This document shows positions 63,424-64,000 of a stretch of DNA of 64,000 nucleotides, one piece after another. The first letter of the stretch is position 1; every line of letters starts with the position of its first letter. This DNA comes from Lysobacterales bacterium (GTDB taxonomy: Bacteria; Pseudomonadota; Gammaproteobacteria; Xanthomonadales; Rhodanobacteraceae), in NCBI GenBank assembly GCA_016707485.1, contig JADJHN010000001.1, positions 620,001 through 684,000 of the forward strand. Direction: 5' to 3'. The notes beneath the pieces are model-generated. The model made no database searches and was not told the DNA's origin. It saw nothing but the letters and a program-made list of their open reading frames with translations. A program made the translations under genes and the position numbers.

Positions 63424-63720
63424 CTCAAAACTCCAATCCTGACTTCAATTCAAACGAGTTGCGGTGAGGCTCCGCATGCCGGGATCGCACACGTAAGCAA
63501 GGTTGTCGCGATCAATCACGCCAACATGGCGAATGCGCCATGCAGGCGCTGGTTGCCTGCGGGGGTGGCTGGAAACGCGATGTCGACGGATTCATCGCCG
63601 GGCGCGCTGGCGCAAGCGTGCCAACTTGGACCATGGTCCGCCTCGTGGCATGTGCCATAGGCCACGCTGGTGCCATCACCGGCCACGAGCCATGTCGTTT
63701 GCGCGGACCTGCGGCGGCAG
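63424..63720. other. 297-bp intergenic region, no gene seen
   Basis: Upstream of the exported protein gene and downstream of the fumC 3' end. The first ~60 bases are relatively AT-rich and probably hold the exported protein's promoter; the rest contains small GC palindromes (for instance around 63600-63680) but no supportable ORF or RNA. Confidence 0.5.
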
Positions 63721-64000
63721 CTAGCCACCGGCAGATCCGCCATGGATGCCACCCTTGGTCAGGGTCATCGGATCGAGCAACTCGACCAACTGCTTGCGAC
63801 TCAGCTTGGTTGTCTCGAGGGCGACGTCAATGATCGGGCGGCCTTCCTTGTAGGCCTGTTTCGCCGTGGCGGCACCGACGTCGTAGCCGATCACCGAATT
63901 GAGCGCGGTGACCAGGATCGGGTTGCGATCGAGCGCCTCGCGGATGTTGTCTTCGCGCACCTTGAATCCGGCAATCGCCTTGTCGGCCAGCGCGCGCGCG
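63721..64000 (-). CDS. fumC: Class II fumarate hydratase, C-terminal part (cut by window edge)
   Basis: The last 93 residues of fumarase C, the iron-independent TCA-cycle enzyme interconverting fumarate and malate. The segment REDNIREALDRNPILVTALNSVIGYDVGAATAKQAY and the end LSRKQLVELLDPMTLTKGGIHGG closely match FumC. The frame is open to the window end; the catalytic SS-loop lies outside. Aspartate ammonia-lyase is a relative, but the GYDVGAATAKQAYKEGR wording is that of FumC. Confidence 0.9.
   Translation of the reverse strand, partial: ARALADKAIAGFKVREDNIREALDRNPILVTALNSVIGYDVGAATAKQAYKEGRPIIDVALETTKLSRKQLVELLDPMTLTKGGIHGGSAGG

Noticed and set aside
62149..63660. 503-residue plus-strand frame through the 96-bp repeats and the exported protein gene
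   Set aside because: The repeat part is Cys/Arg-rich nonsense, and the rest is antisense to a gene with a clear signal peptide and terminator.

Overview
The window reads as chromosomal DNA of a gammaproteobacterium, most likely order Xanthomonadales (Xanthomonadaceae/Rhodanobacteraceae). Reasons: high GC; the housekeeping block miaA-hfq-hflX-hflK-hflC-DUF2065-purA-[tRNA-Leu]-rnr-rlmB in the enterobacterial order but with local substitutions; a phaB-phaR-phaB cluster; a FimX-like protein; and dispersed repeats of the type common in this order. It is mostly core genome, with three accessory patches.

Layout: 1-6130 (minus) is a tripartite RND efflux operon: a lipoprotein adaptor and two tandem permeases, the second cut by the window edge. 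The permeases are separated by about 1.2 kb of non-coding repeats (a 24-bp tandem array and two facing copies of a ~310-bp dispersed element). 6503-10876: two small cytochromes c, nfuA, a pterin dehydratase, a CPBP-like membrane protein and rluC. 11275-18401: rne (C-terminal hexapeptide repeat with a frameshift), a GacA/UvrY response regulator, rlmB, rnr. 18506-26630: a tRNA-Leu damaged by a G homopolymer, a secreted propeller-like protein, purA, then DUF2065-hflC-hflK-hflX-hfq-miaA. 26849-32590: an EAL protein, tdh, tilS, xseB, ispA.

32806-35400 is the clearest accessory island: a single integron-type gene cassette (small lipoprotein plus a 59-bp attC) with no integrase in view, an IS1182-like element directly abutting that attC with a frameshifted transposase, a truncated HAD-type ORF and REP-like palindromes. 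35501-48415 returns to core genes: pmbA/darP/tldD, a DEAD-box helicase, folE2, a squalene/phytoene-synthase-like gene, gph, ubiG, an MTA/SAH deaminase, and divergent efp/epmB. 48547-59208: fimX, htpX, gluQ, the PHA cluster, DUF2058, slyX, gmd, ugd, fkpA. 59497-62077 is a YtrA-type GntR/ABC operon with a small exported proline-rich protein. 62078-62568 holds a 96-bp tandem repeat between two terminators. The window ends with an exported Pro/Ala-rich protein and the 3' end of fumC.

Two observations stand out. First, the promoter of the GntR/ABC operon and the promoter of the RND pump operon, 53 kb apart, carry near-identical 22-bp palindromes overlapping their -10 boxes, predicting one regulon for two export systems. 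Second, an isolated integron cassette with its attC lies beside ispA. Long G and C homopolymers around 18.5 kb and 21.2-21.5 kb look like sequencing or assembly artefacts and should not be interpreted as biology.
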